A program made the translations under genes and the position numbers. From assembly GCF_009684755.1 (NCBI RefSeq), contig NZ_BLBC01000008.1, forward strand, positions 1-64,000: a stretch of 64,000 bases of DNA, in the 5' to 3' direction. Positions 26,552 through 35,041 of this stretch are shown piece by piece. Source of the DNA: Capnocytophaga felis (GTDB lineage: Bacteria; Bacteroidota; Bacteroidia; Flavobacteriales; Flavobacteriaceae). Each line of letters starts with the position of its first letter. Positions within the stretch are counted from its first letter, which is position 1. The notes under the pieces are model-generated. The model was not told the origin of the DNA. It did not search any database and was given only the letters and a program-made list of their open reading frames with translations.

Positions 26552-29401
26552 ATGGATATTTTCGCTGGAATAAGGATATCATTTCTGTTGATATGTACTT
26601 TTATCTTTCTTAATGTTTGTTCCCCCAAAAAAGAACAAGTAAAAAAGAGTATTTCAAAAAAAGAATATTTGGAAATACTTGATGGCATTTCAAAAAAGGA
26701 AGATTCTTTGAAAATTATGCTTCAAAAACAAATTGCAGCAGAAGATGATGTCGGTATGATGCTGTCATACAAGTATTTGGGTAAAAATCAGCGAGAAAAT
26801 GCAAAATTTTCAGAAGCAATTGAGTCTCATCAAGAGTATTTAGAACTTGCTTTAAAAATAAAAGACACGGTTGAAATTATTCAGGCATTTAATGATTTAG
26901 GAACTGATTTTAGGCGTATTGGAGCAACATCTGAGGCTTCAAACTATCATTACGAGGCACTTCGGTATGCAGATGCTTTTTCAGATTTGAAAAACAGCGG
27001 AAGGAAAGCTCGTGTTGTGGCTTTAAACGGAATAGGGAATATCAGTCAGCAACTTGGTTATTTGTCTGATGCCGAGAGATATTTCCGTGAAGCTCTTGCT
27101 GAAGAAACAGCTTTAGGCAGCGAAGTAGGACAGGCAATAAATTACGCAAATATAGGTTCTGTTTTTAGAGGTAGGCAGGAATATGATTCTGCAAGAGTGT
27201 ATTATCAATATTCATTGGAAAAAAATATCAAAGCTAATTCCAAAGTAGGCATAGGATTATGTTATATTCATCTTGGAAACTTGTACAAAATTGAACAAAA
27301 ATATGACCTTGCAGAAAAAGAATATCAAAAGGCATATGACTTAATGGATAAGTTTGCCGATAAATGGCATTGGCTTAATGCGTGTGTTGCTCTTGCTACT
27401 GTATATCAACAACAAGGTAACATCAAAAAATACAAGAAATACATTCGACTTGCCGAAGAAACTGCAACCCAAATTGGTTCTATGGGGCATATTTCGGAGG
27501 TGAACGAACTAAAATATAATCAAGCCATAAAGCAACGTAATTTCCGAGAAGCACTTGACTGCTACAAAGAAAGCATCATAATGCGTGATAGCGTGCAGGG
27601 AATTAAAAATGCAAATCATTATATGGATTTGCGTGTAAATTATGAAAGGCAGCAAAATTCGCGTAGGCTTAAGCAAGTTGAGGCTGAAAGCATAATCAAA
27701 GAAAGAGAAAGACAATTTTTACTGAAGATATCTTGGGCGGTAGTTTTGGTGGTTGTAATCATATCAGGGCTTTTGTATTATGCTTATCGGCAACGTGCCA
27801 TTAGCAACCGAATACTCAAAAATGTAGAAAAAGCCAGAACGGACTTTTTTACAAATCTTACCCACGAATTCCGAACGCCTCTTACAGTAATTCAAGGGCT
27901 TAACCGTCAGTTGCAAAAACGAAAAGACCTTTCGGAAAAAGAGAAAGCAAAATTTATGGATGCCATCGCTCGGCAGAGTAGTAATTTGCTTAATTTAGTT
28001 AATCAGCTTTTGGATTTTGCAAAACTTAAAAGCGGAACCGAAAAACCGGAATGGAGAAGAGATGACATTATTCCCTACTTGCGAATGACGGCAGAAACTT
28101 TTCGGTTGTATGCTAAGGAAAGAAATATAAATCTGATTTTTTACACCGATAACACCAAACAAGAAATGGATTTTGTTCCTTTCTATATTGACAAAATAGT
28201 CGGAAATTTACTCTCCAATGCTATCAAACATACCGAAGATGGCGACAAAATTGATTTTATCGTTCTAAAAGGGTCAAAACCAGATACTATTGTTATTCGT
28301 GTTAGAGATAACGGAGTGGGAATTCCAAAAGAGGAATTAAAACACATTTTTGAGCTATTCTACCAAAGTCCAAGCACAAAAAGTATGTCAGGAACGGGCA
28401 TTGGGCTGGCATTTACCAAAATGTTAGTTGATAAAATGCACGGAAAAATTACCGTAGAAAGCGAAATCGGAAAAGGAACAACATTTACAGTTATTTTACC
28501 TTTAAAAAATAAAAATGTAAAAATCACTCCAATTTCAGAAAATATTGGAAAAGAATTGATTACACTACCAAAAACAATGGAAAGTGATCTGGAGGAAGAT
28601 GCTGTTTGTGATGATAATATAAAAAATTCTGAGCTACCTACGATATTACTTGTGGAAGACAATAAAGATGTAACATTGTACATAAAATCCTTATTAGAAG
28701 CTAATTACAATATTATTACAGCTAAAAACGGAAAAGAGGGAATGGAACTGGCTGAGAAATGCGTACCCGATTTGGTAATTACAGACGTGATGATGCCCAT
28801 TAAAAACGGATATGAATTGTGCAAGGAAATGAAAGAGAGTGTGTTACTAAATCATATTCCTATTATTATGCTTACTGCAAAAACTTTGAAAGAAGACCGC
28901 TTGCAAGGATTGAAATACGGAATAGAAGCCTATATAGAAAAACCTTTTTCTTCCAAAGAATTATTACTTCGTGTTCATAATATTCTGGAAAACAGAAAAA
29001 TATTGAAAGAAAAGTATTTGAACATTACCGACAGTAACTCTCAAGCTCGTTTGCATAATGATGAAAATTTGAAGTTTTTACAAAAAGTGATTGAAATAAT
29101 TCATTCCGAATTGAATAATCCTAATTTCAATGCGGCTTTTGTTGCAGATAAAATGGCGGTAAGCCCTTCACAATTAAGCAGAAAGCTAAATCAAATAACA
29201 GGATTTTCTACATCTTCGTATATTCTTAAAGTGAAACTTAACAAAGCCAAAAAAATGCTTCACGATACATCAATCAGTTTGGGCGAGGTGGCAGACGTTT
29301 GCGGTTTCTATGATTTGAGCTATTTTTCAAGGGTATTTAAAAAAGAATTTGGCATCACGCCAAGCCAATATCAGAAAAATGTTTCGATGAATGTGAAGTA
29401 A
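26552..29401 (+). CDS. Hybrid two-component sensor/AraC regulator with TPR sensor region
   Basis: A 949-residue one-protein signalling system. I chose the ATG at 26552 over the upstream TTG. An N-terminal hydrophobic segment ends in NVC (a weak lipobox or membrane anchor). Next come about five TPR-like helix pairs (residues about 60-370), one membrane helix (WAVVLVVVIISGLLYYAY), the histidine kinase with phospho-accepting His438 in NLTHEFRTPL, a HATPase domain (NLLSNAIKHT, RDNGVGI, GTGIGLAF), a receiver with phospho-acceptor Asp745 in VITDVMMP, and a C-terminal AraC HTH (DLSYFSRVFKKEFGITPSQY). Bacteroidetes use this architecture to turn an envelope signal into transcription. The divergent SPFH-like gene is the obvious candidate target. 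Confidence 0.9.
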   Translation: MDIFAGIRISFLLICTFIFLNVCSPKKEQVKKSISKKEYLEILDGISKKEDSLKIMLQKQIAAEDDVGMMLSYKYLGKNQRENAKFSEAIESHQEYLELALKIKDTVEIIQAFNDLGTDFRRIGATSEASNYHYEALRYADAFSDLKNSGRKARVVALNGIGNISQQLGYLSDAERYFREALAEETALGSEVGQAINYANIGSVFRGRQEYDSARVYYQYSLEKNIKANSKVGIGLCYIHLGNLYKIEQKYDLAEKEYQKAYDLMDKFADKWHWLNACVALATVYQQQGNIKKYKKYIRLAEETATQIGSMGHISEVNELKYNQAIKQRNFREALDCYKESIIMRDSVQGIKNANHYMDLRVNYERQQNSRRLKQVEAESIIKERERQFLLKISWAVVLVVVIISGLLYYAYRQRAISNRILKNVEKARTDFFTNLTHEFRTPLTVIQGLNRQLQKRKDLSEKEKAKFMDAIARQSSNLLNLVNQLLDFAKLKSGTEKPEWRRDDIIPYLRMTAETFRLYAKERNINLIFYTDNTKQEMDFVPFYIDKIVGNLLSNAIKHTEDGDKIDFIVLKGSKPDTIVIRVRDNGVGIPKEELKHIFELFYQSPSTKSMSGTGIGLAFTKMLVDKMHGKITVESEIGKGTTFTVILPLKNKNVKITPISENIGKELITLPKTMESDLEEDAVCDDNIKNSELPTILLVEDNKDVTLYIKSLLEANYNIITAKNGKEGMELAEKCVPDLVITDVMMPIKNGYELCKEMKESVLLNHIPIIMLTAKTLKEDRLQGLKYGIEAYIEKPFSSKELLLRVHNILENRKILKEKYLNITDSNSQARLHNDENLKFLQKVIEIIHSELNNPNFNAAFVADKMAVSPSQLSRKLNQITGFSTSSYILKVKLNKAKKMLHDTSISLGEVADVCGFYDLSYFSRVFKKEFGITPSQYQKNVSMNVK

Positions 29402-29453
29402 ATCAATATTATGAAGTATTTTTGTATTTCATTTATTACGTTAAAGATTTTTT

Positions 29454-29867
29454 ATGATTACATTTAATTACGAAACCGATTTTGAACTTCCTAAGCAAGA
29501 AGCTGTTTTTCAGGCGTGGATTGAAAAAATAATCGCTTCCGAAGAAAAGCAGTTAGGCGAGTTGAATTACATTTTCTGTGATGATGCGTATTTGCATCAA
29601 ATCAACGTGCAATATCTTGACCACGACACACTTACCGATATTATAACGTTTGATTATACGGAAGATGAAACAATTTCAGGAGATATTTTTATTTCGGTGG
29701 AACGCGTTGCTGATAACGCCCAAGATTTCAGGGTAGATTTTCAAACCGAATTGTTGCGAGTGATGGCTCACGGCGTGTTACATTTATGCGGTTACAAAGA
29801 TAAAACCGATGCAGAAAGCCAGCAAATGCGTAACAAAGAAGAAGAAAAAATGATTCTTTTTAAATAA
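29454..29867 (+). CDS. ybeY: rRNA maturation endoribonuclease YbeY
   Basis: A 137-residue YbeY, the zinc metallo-RNase for 16S rRNA 3'-end maturation and ribosome quality control. Landmarks are LNYIFCDDAYLHQINVQYLDHDTLTDIITFDY and the metal site HGVLHLCGYKDKT. The third metal ligand, His in many bacteria (GYDH), appears as Asp here, a variation I recall in Flavobacteriia. It starts 52 bp after the sensor kinase gene and ends 26 bp before the SGNH hydrolase gene. Confidence 0.92.
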   Translation: MITFNYETDFELPKQEAVFQAWIEKIIASEEKQLGELNYIFCDDAYLHQINVQYLDHDTLTDIITFDYTEDETISGDIFISVERVADNAQDFRVDFQTELLRVMAHGVLHLCGYKDKTDAESQQMRNKEEEKMILFK

Positions 29868-29893
29868 AATATAACCATTTAATTTCAAGAACT

Positions 29894-30544
29894 ATGAAAA
29901 AGATTATTGTTTTATTCGCTGTAATGCTTTCATTTTCTGCTTTTTCGCAAGAGATAAAACATTCCCATTTTTATTATCAACGTGCCGACTTTTTCGATAA
30001 GTTTCCCATTACTTCAAAAGATATTGTTTTCTTAGGAAACAGCATTACCAACGGATGTGAATGGGCAGAACTTTTCGGAAAGGAAAACATAAAAAACAGA
30101 GGTATTAGCGGCGATATTTCGCAAGGAGTTTATGAAAGATTGGATAACATCGTAAACGGAAAACCTAAAAAAATATTTCTACTTATTGGGGTAAATGATA
30201 TTGCCCGAAAAATTCCGGTTGAAACCACTTCGCAAAACATCGAAAAAATTGTGATGAAAATACAGCAAGTTTCGCCAAAAACCAAGATTTATTTGCAAAG
30301 TGTTCTGCCAGTAAATTCTGATTTTAAGATGTTTGAAGGGCATCAACAACCCGAAAAAATACACGAGCTTAATGCTGAAATCCGCCGAATATGCCAGCAA
30401 TACAGAGTTACATATGTGGATTTGTACTCGCATTTTATCGTACCTAATACTGACAAGCTAAAACCCGAACTCACCAACGACGGGCTTCACCTAATGGCGG
30501 AGGGATACTTGCTGTGGAAGAAAATCGTTTTGCCTTATTTGTAG
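29894..30544 (+). CDS. Secreted SGNH/GDSL-type hydrolase
   Basis: A 216-residue protein with a cleavable signal peptide (MKKIIVLFAVMLSFSAFSQ) and the SGNH hydrolase fold. Block I is FLGNSITNG with the nucleophilic Ser, block II is the Gly in NRGISGD, block III is LLIGVNDIA with the oxyanion Asn, and block V is NDGLHLMAEGY with the catalytic Asp and His. These enzymes remove acetyl or acyl groups from sugars or lipids in the periplasm or outside the cell. Its gene follows ybeY by 26 bp and may share its transcript. The substrate is unknown. Confidence 0.88.
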   Translation: MKKIIVLFAVMLSFSAFSQEIKHSHFYYQRADFFDKFPITSKDIVFLGNSITNGCEWAELFGKENIKNRGISGDISQGVYERLDNIVNGKPKKIFLLIGVNDIARKIPVETTSQNIEKIVMKIQQVSPKTKIYLQSVLPVNSDFKMFEGHQQPEKIHELNAEIRRICQQYRVTYVDLYSHFIVPNTDKLKPELTNDGLHLMAEGYLLWKKIVLPYL

Positions 30545-30637
30545 TTTAAGGCTCGTAACTTCCTTAAAAAACGTAATTTCTTTCAGCTAAAAATCAACAA
30601 GATTTTTAGACAGTAATTCTTTTTCTCTAAATTATCG

Positions 30638-30645
30638 TATTTTTG
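30638..30645 (+). promoter_or_regulatory. -7 box upstream of mnmG
   Basis: TATTTTTG matches TAnnTTTG, about 100 bp before the mnmG ATG. A -33 box is not clear. Confidence 0.4.
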
Positions 30646-30740
30646 TCGCCCTAATTGTAAAGTTATTAGGAATTAAGCCAGTGGAATTTTTAATCACAAT
30701 TGCCCATTGCCTAATCCCTATTACCTAAAAAAAGAAAAAA

Positions 30741-32612
30741 ATGTTTCAAGAAAAATACGACGTTATCGTAGTTGGGGGCGGACACGCAGGAGCCGAAGCC
30801 GCCGCCGCCGCTGCCAATATGGGAGCAAAAACCTTGCTCATCACAATGCAATTACAAAATATCGCACAAATGTCGTGCAACCCAGCCATTGGTGGAATTG
30901 CCAAGGGGCAAATCGTTCGTGAGATTGACGCTTTGGGCGGATACACGGGCATCATTACTGACAAAACCGCCATTCAGTTTAAAATGCTCAATCAGTCCAA
31001 AGGACCGGCAATGTGGAGTCCGCGAGCTCAGTCCGACCGTATGCGATTTGCCGAAGAATGGCGTCTCCAACTCGAAAGATTGCCCAATCTCGACTTCTAT
31101 CAGGATATGGTTTCCGACCTCATTATCGAAAATCATCAGGTAAAAGGTGTGAAAACTTCGCTCGGGATTTCCATTTTTGCCAAAACGGTAATTCTCACTA
31201 ACGGAACTTTCCTAAATGGAGTTATTCACATCGGGATGAAGCAATTTGGAGGTGGAAGAGCAGGAGAAAAGGCTTCCAGAGGAATTACCGAATGCCTTGT
31301 TAATCACGGATTTGAATCAGGAAGAATGAAAACGGGAACGCCACCGCGTGTGGACAGTCGTTCGTTGGATTATTCCAAAATGATTCCGCAACCCGGTGAT
31401 GAAAATCCAGAGAAATTTTCCTTTTCGGAAGAAACGCAACCGCTTCAAATTCAGAAAGATTGTCATATGACCTACACCAGCGAGGAGGTACACGACTTGC
31501 TCCGAACGGGGTTTGACCGTTCTCCGATGTTCAATGGTAGAATTCAGGGTGTAGGACCGCGTTACTGCCCGTCCATCGAGGATAAAATCAATCGTTTTGC
31601 CGACAAAGACCGCCATCAGATTTTTGTAGAACCCGAAGGATGGCACACGGTAGAGGTTTATGTAAACGGATTTTCAACTTCGCTCCCAGAAGAAGTTCAG
31701 TTCCAGGCACTTCGTAAAGTAGAAGGTTTTGAGAATGTGAAGTTTTTCCGTCCGGGGTACGCCATCGAGTACGATTATTTTCCGCCAACACAGCTCAAAC
31801 ATACATTGGAAACAAAACTTGTTGAAAATCTGTATTTTGCAGGGCAAATCAACGGTACTACGGGCTATGAAGAAGCTGCCGCACAAGGGCTAATGGCAGG
31901 AATTAATGCGGTACGGAAAATCCGTGAGCAAGAGGAAGTTATCTTGAAAAGAAGCGAAGCCTACATTGGGGTTTTGATTGACGATTTAATTACCAAAGGC
32001 ACGGAAGAACCTTACCGAATGTTCACTTCACGAGCAGAATATCGCACCCTTTTGCGTCAAGACAATGCCGATGCAAGGCTTACGCCACTTGGTTTTTCAT
32101 TAGGATTGGCATCACAAAAACGAATGGACGTTTTGGAGCGAAAACAAACAAAAACAAATGCTTTTGTGGAGTTTTTTAAGGAAACGAGTATCAAACCTGA
32201 AGAGGCGAACCCGATTTTGGAGAAATACGATTCGTCCCCAATGAAACAAGGCGACAAGATGTTCAAAGTGCTTTCACGTCCGAACATTACCATTGCCGAT
32301 TTGCAACAATTGGAGAGCGTAAAATCATTCGTGGAAGCTAATGAAATTGACAGAGAAATCATCGAACAGACGGAAATTGAGGTGAAATACGCAGGATACA
32401 TCGAAAAAGAGAAAAACAATGCCGACAAACTCAATCGCTTGGAAGACATCCGCATACCTGAAAATTTCAATTACGACAAACTGACTTCTATTTCGTTTGA
32501 GTCTCGCGAAAAGTTGAAAAAAATCCGCCCAACAACACTCTCACAAGCCTCGCGTATCAGTGGTGTTTCCCCCGCGGATATTAGTATTTTATTGGTGTAT
32601 ATGGGGAGGTAG
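30741..32612 (+). CDS. mnmG: tRNA uridine-5-carboxymethylaminomethyl modification enzyme MnmG (GidA)
   Basis: A 623-residue full-length MnmG. With MnmE it makes the 5-carboxymethylaminomethyl group on wobble uridine of certain tRNAs, using FAD. Visible are the N-terminal FAD motif DVIVVGGGHAGAEAA, the CNPAIGGIAKGQIVREIDALGG signature, GRAGEKAS, RMKTGTPPRVD and LYFAGQINGTTGYEEAAAQG. The C-terminal helical MnmE-binding domain ends ISGVSPADISILLVYMGR. The 3'-terminal 50 bp are duplicated at 34144-34193, beyond an inserted Fic module; the copy kept in this gene differs in its last codons but encodes the same peptide. Confidence 0.95.
   Translation: MFQEKYDVIVVGGGHAGAEAAAAAANMGAKTLLITMQLQNIAQMSCNPAIGGIAKGQIVREIDALGGYTGIITDKTAIQFKMLNQSKGPAMWSPRAQSDRMRFAEEWRLQLERLPNLDFYQDMVSDLIIENHQVKGVKTSLGISIFAKTVILTNGTFLNGVIHIGMKQFGGGRAGEKASRGITECLVNHGFESGRMKTGTPPRVDSRSLDYSKMIPQPGDENPEKFSFSEETQPLQIQKDCHMTYTSEEVHDLLRTGFDRSPMFNGRIQGVGPRYCPSIEDKINRFADKDRHQIFVEPEGWHTVEVYVNGFSTSLPEEVQFQALRKVEGFENVKFFRPGYAIEYDYFPPTQLKHTLETKLVENLYFAGQINGTTGYEEAAAQGLMAGINAVRKIREQEEVILKRSEAYIGVLIDDLITKGTEEPYRMFTSRAEYRTLLRQDNADARLTPLGFSLGLASQKRMDVLERKQTKTNAFVEFFKETSIKPEEANPILEKYDSSPMKQGDKMFKVLSRPNITIADLQQLESVKSFVEANEIDREIIEQTEIEVKYAGYIEKEKNNADKLNRLEDIRIPENFNYDKLTSISFESREKLKKIRPTTLSQASRISGVSPADISILLVYMGR
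32556..32605 (+). repeat. Left copy of the 50-bp mnmG 3'-end direct repeat (attL-like)
   Basis: 49 of 50 bases are identical to 34144-34193. It is the 3' end of the mnmG coding sequence. Beyond it the two copies differ (GGGAGGTAG versus GGGACGATAG context) but both complete the frame to Met-Gly-Arg-stop. Confidence 0.9.
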
Positions 32613-32714
32613 GTTTTTATCAGAGATGTTACAGTTCTCCCTTTATTTCTGTAGTAACTATATGGAATAATTTCATTTTGATAATAATTTTTCATTACAA
32701 GATATAATGCTGTG

Positions 32715-33009
32715 TTTGTAATCAAAGTGGTTTGATGTGTATTTTTTGTAAACAAAGAAGTTTGATTACAAAATTTTCTTTATATTTGCAATCAAGAGGA
32801 TTTGATATATATTTTTTATAAACAAAATATTTTGATGACAAAATTAGATGCACACTTGTAATCAAAATGATTTGATATATATTTTTTATAAACAAACCAT
32901 CTTGATTACAAAATTTGATTAATTTTTGTAATTAAAATGGTTTGGTATATGTTTTTTATAAACAAAGTGATTTGATTTTAAAATTTACTTTATTATTGTA
33001 AACAAATTA
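32715..33009. repeat. Exact 70-bp-period array of eight 16-bp palindromes
   Basis: Sites of consensus AWCAAAnnnnTTTGAT occur at 32721, 32751, 32791, 32821, 32861, 32891, 32931 and 32961, with a partial ninth at 33001. Spacing alternates 30 and 40 bp without a single indel, i.e. four 70-bp units. Arms are kept while the central 4-5 bp vary. In unit one the outer arms TTTGTAATCAAA (32715) and TTTGATTACAAA (32761) also form a larger nested palindrome; this decays in later units. The array abuts the Fic start codon. It could be a multi-copy operator, an iteron-like array or a repeated RNA structure. Confidence 0.85.
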
Positions 33010-33014
33010 GATTT

Positions 33015-34130
33015 ATGGACTATAATTTAGATAATGCAGTAAAGTATCATTATGAATGCTTTCCACCAGAAAAAGTTAACTATGAAATATTCATAAATGA
33101 ATATTCAAAAGCAATAGAGGCATTGTCTCGCTTTGATCAAATGTTGAAAAACTTACATAATAATGAGATTCTATTGGCTCCTTTACGTAATCAAGAAGCC
33201 TTAATGTCTTCTCGAATAGAAGGAACTATAAGTACAATGGATGAGATATTGCAGTATGAAGCAGACAATGATAAAAAAGATAATTCGAATGCAAAAGCAG
33301 ATGTGATAGAAACTATATTGTATCAAAGGGCCCTAAAAAATTCTCAAAAAGCTCTGGAAGACGGATATGAGATATCTTTAAGTTTTTTGAAACAAATGCA
33401 CCAACAATTGCTTTATTTGGGGAGAGGTGCAAATAAGTCTCCCGGAGAGTTTAAGACTGAACAAAATTATTTGGCAGACAGAAGAAGAAAAGAGATACAA
33501 TTTATTCCTATTAGTCCTGAAAAATTAGTTGAAGGTCTCGAAAATTTATTTGATTTTATTAACAAAAGTAAATTTCCGCCCCTAATAAAGGTAGCTTTAA
33601 TGCATTTGGAGTTTGAAGCCTTACACCCGTTTAAAGATGGAAATGGAAGAATAGGTAGAATGTTGATTCCTATAACTTTATGGAAGGAAAAATTATTGTC
33701 TCAACCCCATTTTTATATCAGTGGTTTTTTTGAAGAAAATAAAGAGGAGTATATAGATACGATGAGAAATGTATCAATTACAAAAAAATGGGATGAATGG
33801 ATTAAGTTTTTTTTGATTGCTGTAGAGCATCAAGCAGTTGAAAACTTAAAAATAGCACAAAGTATAAAGGACTTATACGAAAAAACAAAAATTGAATTTT
33901 CAGAAATTCTATCCTCTAAATGGAATATGGAAATTTTGGATTTTATATTTACATACCCTATGTTCAGAAATAATAAGTTTGTAAGCACAACCAATATTCC
34001 AAATGCTACAGCTGTTTTGATAATAAAAAAGCTATTAGATAATAATTATTTGATTTTGAAAGAGGAAGCCTCTGGGAGAAGGGCAGCCTTGTACTCTTTT
34101 GAGCCTTTGATGGAATTAGTGAGGGTATAA
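33015..34130 (+). CDS. Fic family protein with N-terminal inhibitory helix and C-terminal winged-helix region
   Basis: A 371-residue Fic protein. The catalytic loop HPFKDGNGRIGR (His204 to Arg215) matches the HPFxxGNGR motif of enzymes that transfer AMP, or another nucleoside phosphate, to target proteins. An N-terminal inhibitory helix motif SSRIEGT (residues 65-71) fits the class that blocks its own ATP site with a Glu. The C-terminal 75 or so residues (NMEILDFIFTYPMFRN, then TTNIPNATAVLIIKKLLDNNYLI) look like a winged helix, which could bind the palindromes directly upstream. It is the only gene in the module between the mnmG-end repeats. Such proteins are often self-regulating toxins or signalling modifiers; the target is unknown. 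Confidence 0.9.
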   Translation: MDYNLDNAVKYHYECFPPEKVNYEIFINEYSKAIEALSRFDQMLKNLHNNEILLAPLRNQEALMSSRIEGTISTMDEILQYEADNDKKDNSNAKADVIETILYQRALKNSQKALEDGYEISLSFLKQMHQQLLYLGRGANKSPGEFKTEQNYLADRRRKEIQFIPISPEKLVEGLENLFDFINKSKFPPLIKVALMHLEFEALHPFKDGNGRIGRMLIPITLWKEKLLSQPHFYISGFFEENKEEYIDTMRNVSITKKWDEWIKFFLIAVEHQAVENLKIAQSIKDLYEKTKIEFSEILSSKWNMEILDFIFTYPMFRNNKFVSTTNIPNATAVLIIKKLLDNNYLILKEEASGRRAALYSFEPLMELVRV

Positions 34131-34143
34131 CAACACATTACAA

Positions 34144-34193
34144 ATCAGTGGTGTTTCCCCCGCGGATATCAGTATTTTATTGGTGTATATGGG
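34144..34193 (+). repeat. Right copy of the 50-bp mnmG 3'-end direct repeat (attR-like)
   Basis: Same 50 bp as 32556-32605 with one substitution. It is followed by a stop codon in the mnmG frame and, 22 bp on, by the TPR gene. This copy may be the original mnmG end, because it adjoins the gene that probably followed mnmG before insertion. Confidence 0.9.
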
Positions 34194-34221
34194 ACGATAG
34201 TAAATGTAAAACTTCAAAACT

Positions 34222-34983
34222 ATGACAAAAGAACAATTCATAACACAGTATGAAAAAGCAATCAAGTTACGAGATACAAATAACACGCAAGACGCAATAA
34301 CTTTGTTCAGAGGAATTCTTTCCGAAATGGAAAAAAATCCTGAGATATTGACCGATGACGAAGTTGTCCTAACTGAATACGGAACGCTTATTTGCAAAGC
34401 CTTGCTTTACAGCGAGTTCGCTTGTGCTCTTGATGATAGCGGGGATTTGAAAGGAGCCTTACAGATGGAAGGTCGTGCTTTGGAACAACTCTCAAAAATG
34501 AAAAATAGAGATTATTTGGGGATTATTTATTTTAATTATTCCGATTATTCTATGCAATCAGGAGATTTTCAAGAGGCACTTTCGGTACTTCAAAAAGGAA
34601 TTGATGATATTGAAAAAGAGGATTTTAAACAAAGAATTGAAATCATAACAGGAATTTACATCAACACAGGGCTTTGTAATTATTTCTTGGGGAATAAAAA
34701 CGAAGCAGAAAAATATTTGGAAATAGCAGTTGATTATTTGAGAACAGCGAAAGAAGAACTAAACTTTGTGTATGAAGAAATTGACCAAGATTATTTTGAG
34801 GTAAATTATTTCTTGAGCGAAATCCACAAAGAAAAAGGGAATGATTCTGATTATGAGAGATATAGAAATGAAACCATAGAGATAACATCATTTATTTCAA
34901 ACGATGATGTGGAATATTTCACTACCATTTATCCAGACGAAATAAAACAAAAACTTAAAGAATTTTATTCAAATAACAAATAA
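34222..34983 (+). CDS. Tetratricopeptide-repeat protein
   Basis: A 253-residue soluble helical protein with TPR-type repeats over most of its length (for example DDSGDLKGALQMEGRALEQL, MQSGDFQEALSVLQKGIDDI, YFLGNKNEAEKYLEIAVDYL). No signal peptide or catalytic domain is seen, so it is probably a protein-protein interaction scaffold. It starts 22 bp after the duplicated mnmG 3' end and is followed 58 bp on by the MutS homologue, so mnmG, this gene and the MutS gene may have formed one operon before the Fic module was inserted. Function is unknown. Confidence 0.75.
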   Translation: MTKEQFITQYEKAIKLRDTNNTQDAITLFRGILSEMEKNPEILTDDEVVLTEYGTLICKALLYSEFACALDDSGDLKGALQMEGRALEQLSKMKNRDYLGIIYFNYSDYSMQSGDFQEALSVLQKGIDDIEKEDFKQRIEIITGIYINTGLCNYFLGNKNEAEKYLEIAVDYLRTAKEELNFVYEEIDQDYFEVNYFLSEIHKEKGNDSDYERYRNETIEITSFISNDDVEYFTTIYPDEIKQKLKEFYSNNK

Positions 34984-35041
34984 ATTCAAAAAACTATCCG
35001 AAATTTGTAGAGAAAATTCACAAACATTCTCTTTAATAATT

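Larger units (their letters stand above)
32606..34193. mobile_element. Putative small inserted module at the mnmG 3' end
   Basis: About 1.6 kb bounded by the two 50-bp repeats. It contains only a 70-bp-period palindrome array and the Fic gene. Duplication of a gene's 3' end with the reading frame restored is typical of site-specific integration. No integrase or transposase is present, so it may be a remnant, may have been mobilised in trans, or may have arisen by homologous exchange with a donor carrying Fic after mnmG. Its base composition is AT-richer than mnmG by eye. Confidence 0.55.

Noticed and set aside
32715-33009. CRISPR array
   Set aside because: The repeated units are 70 bp with palindromic sites and similar, not unique, spacers, and no cas genes lie near.
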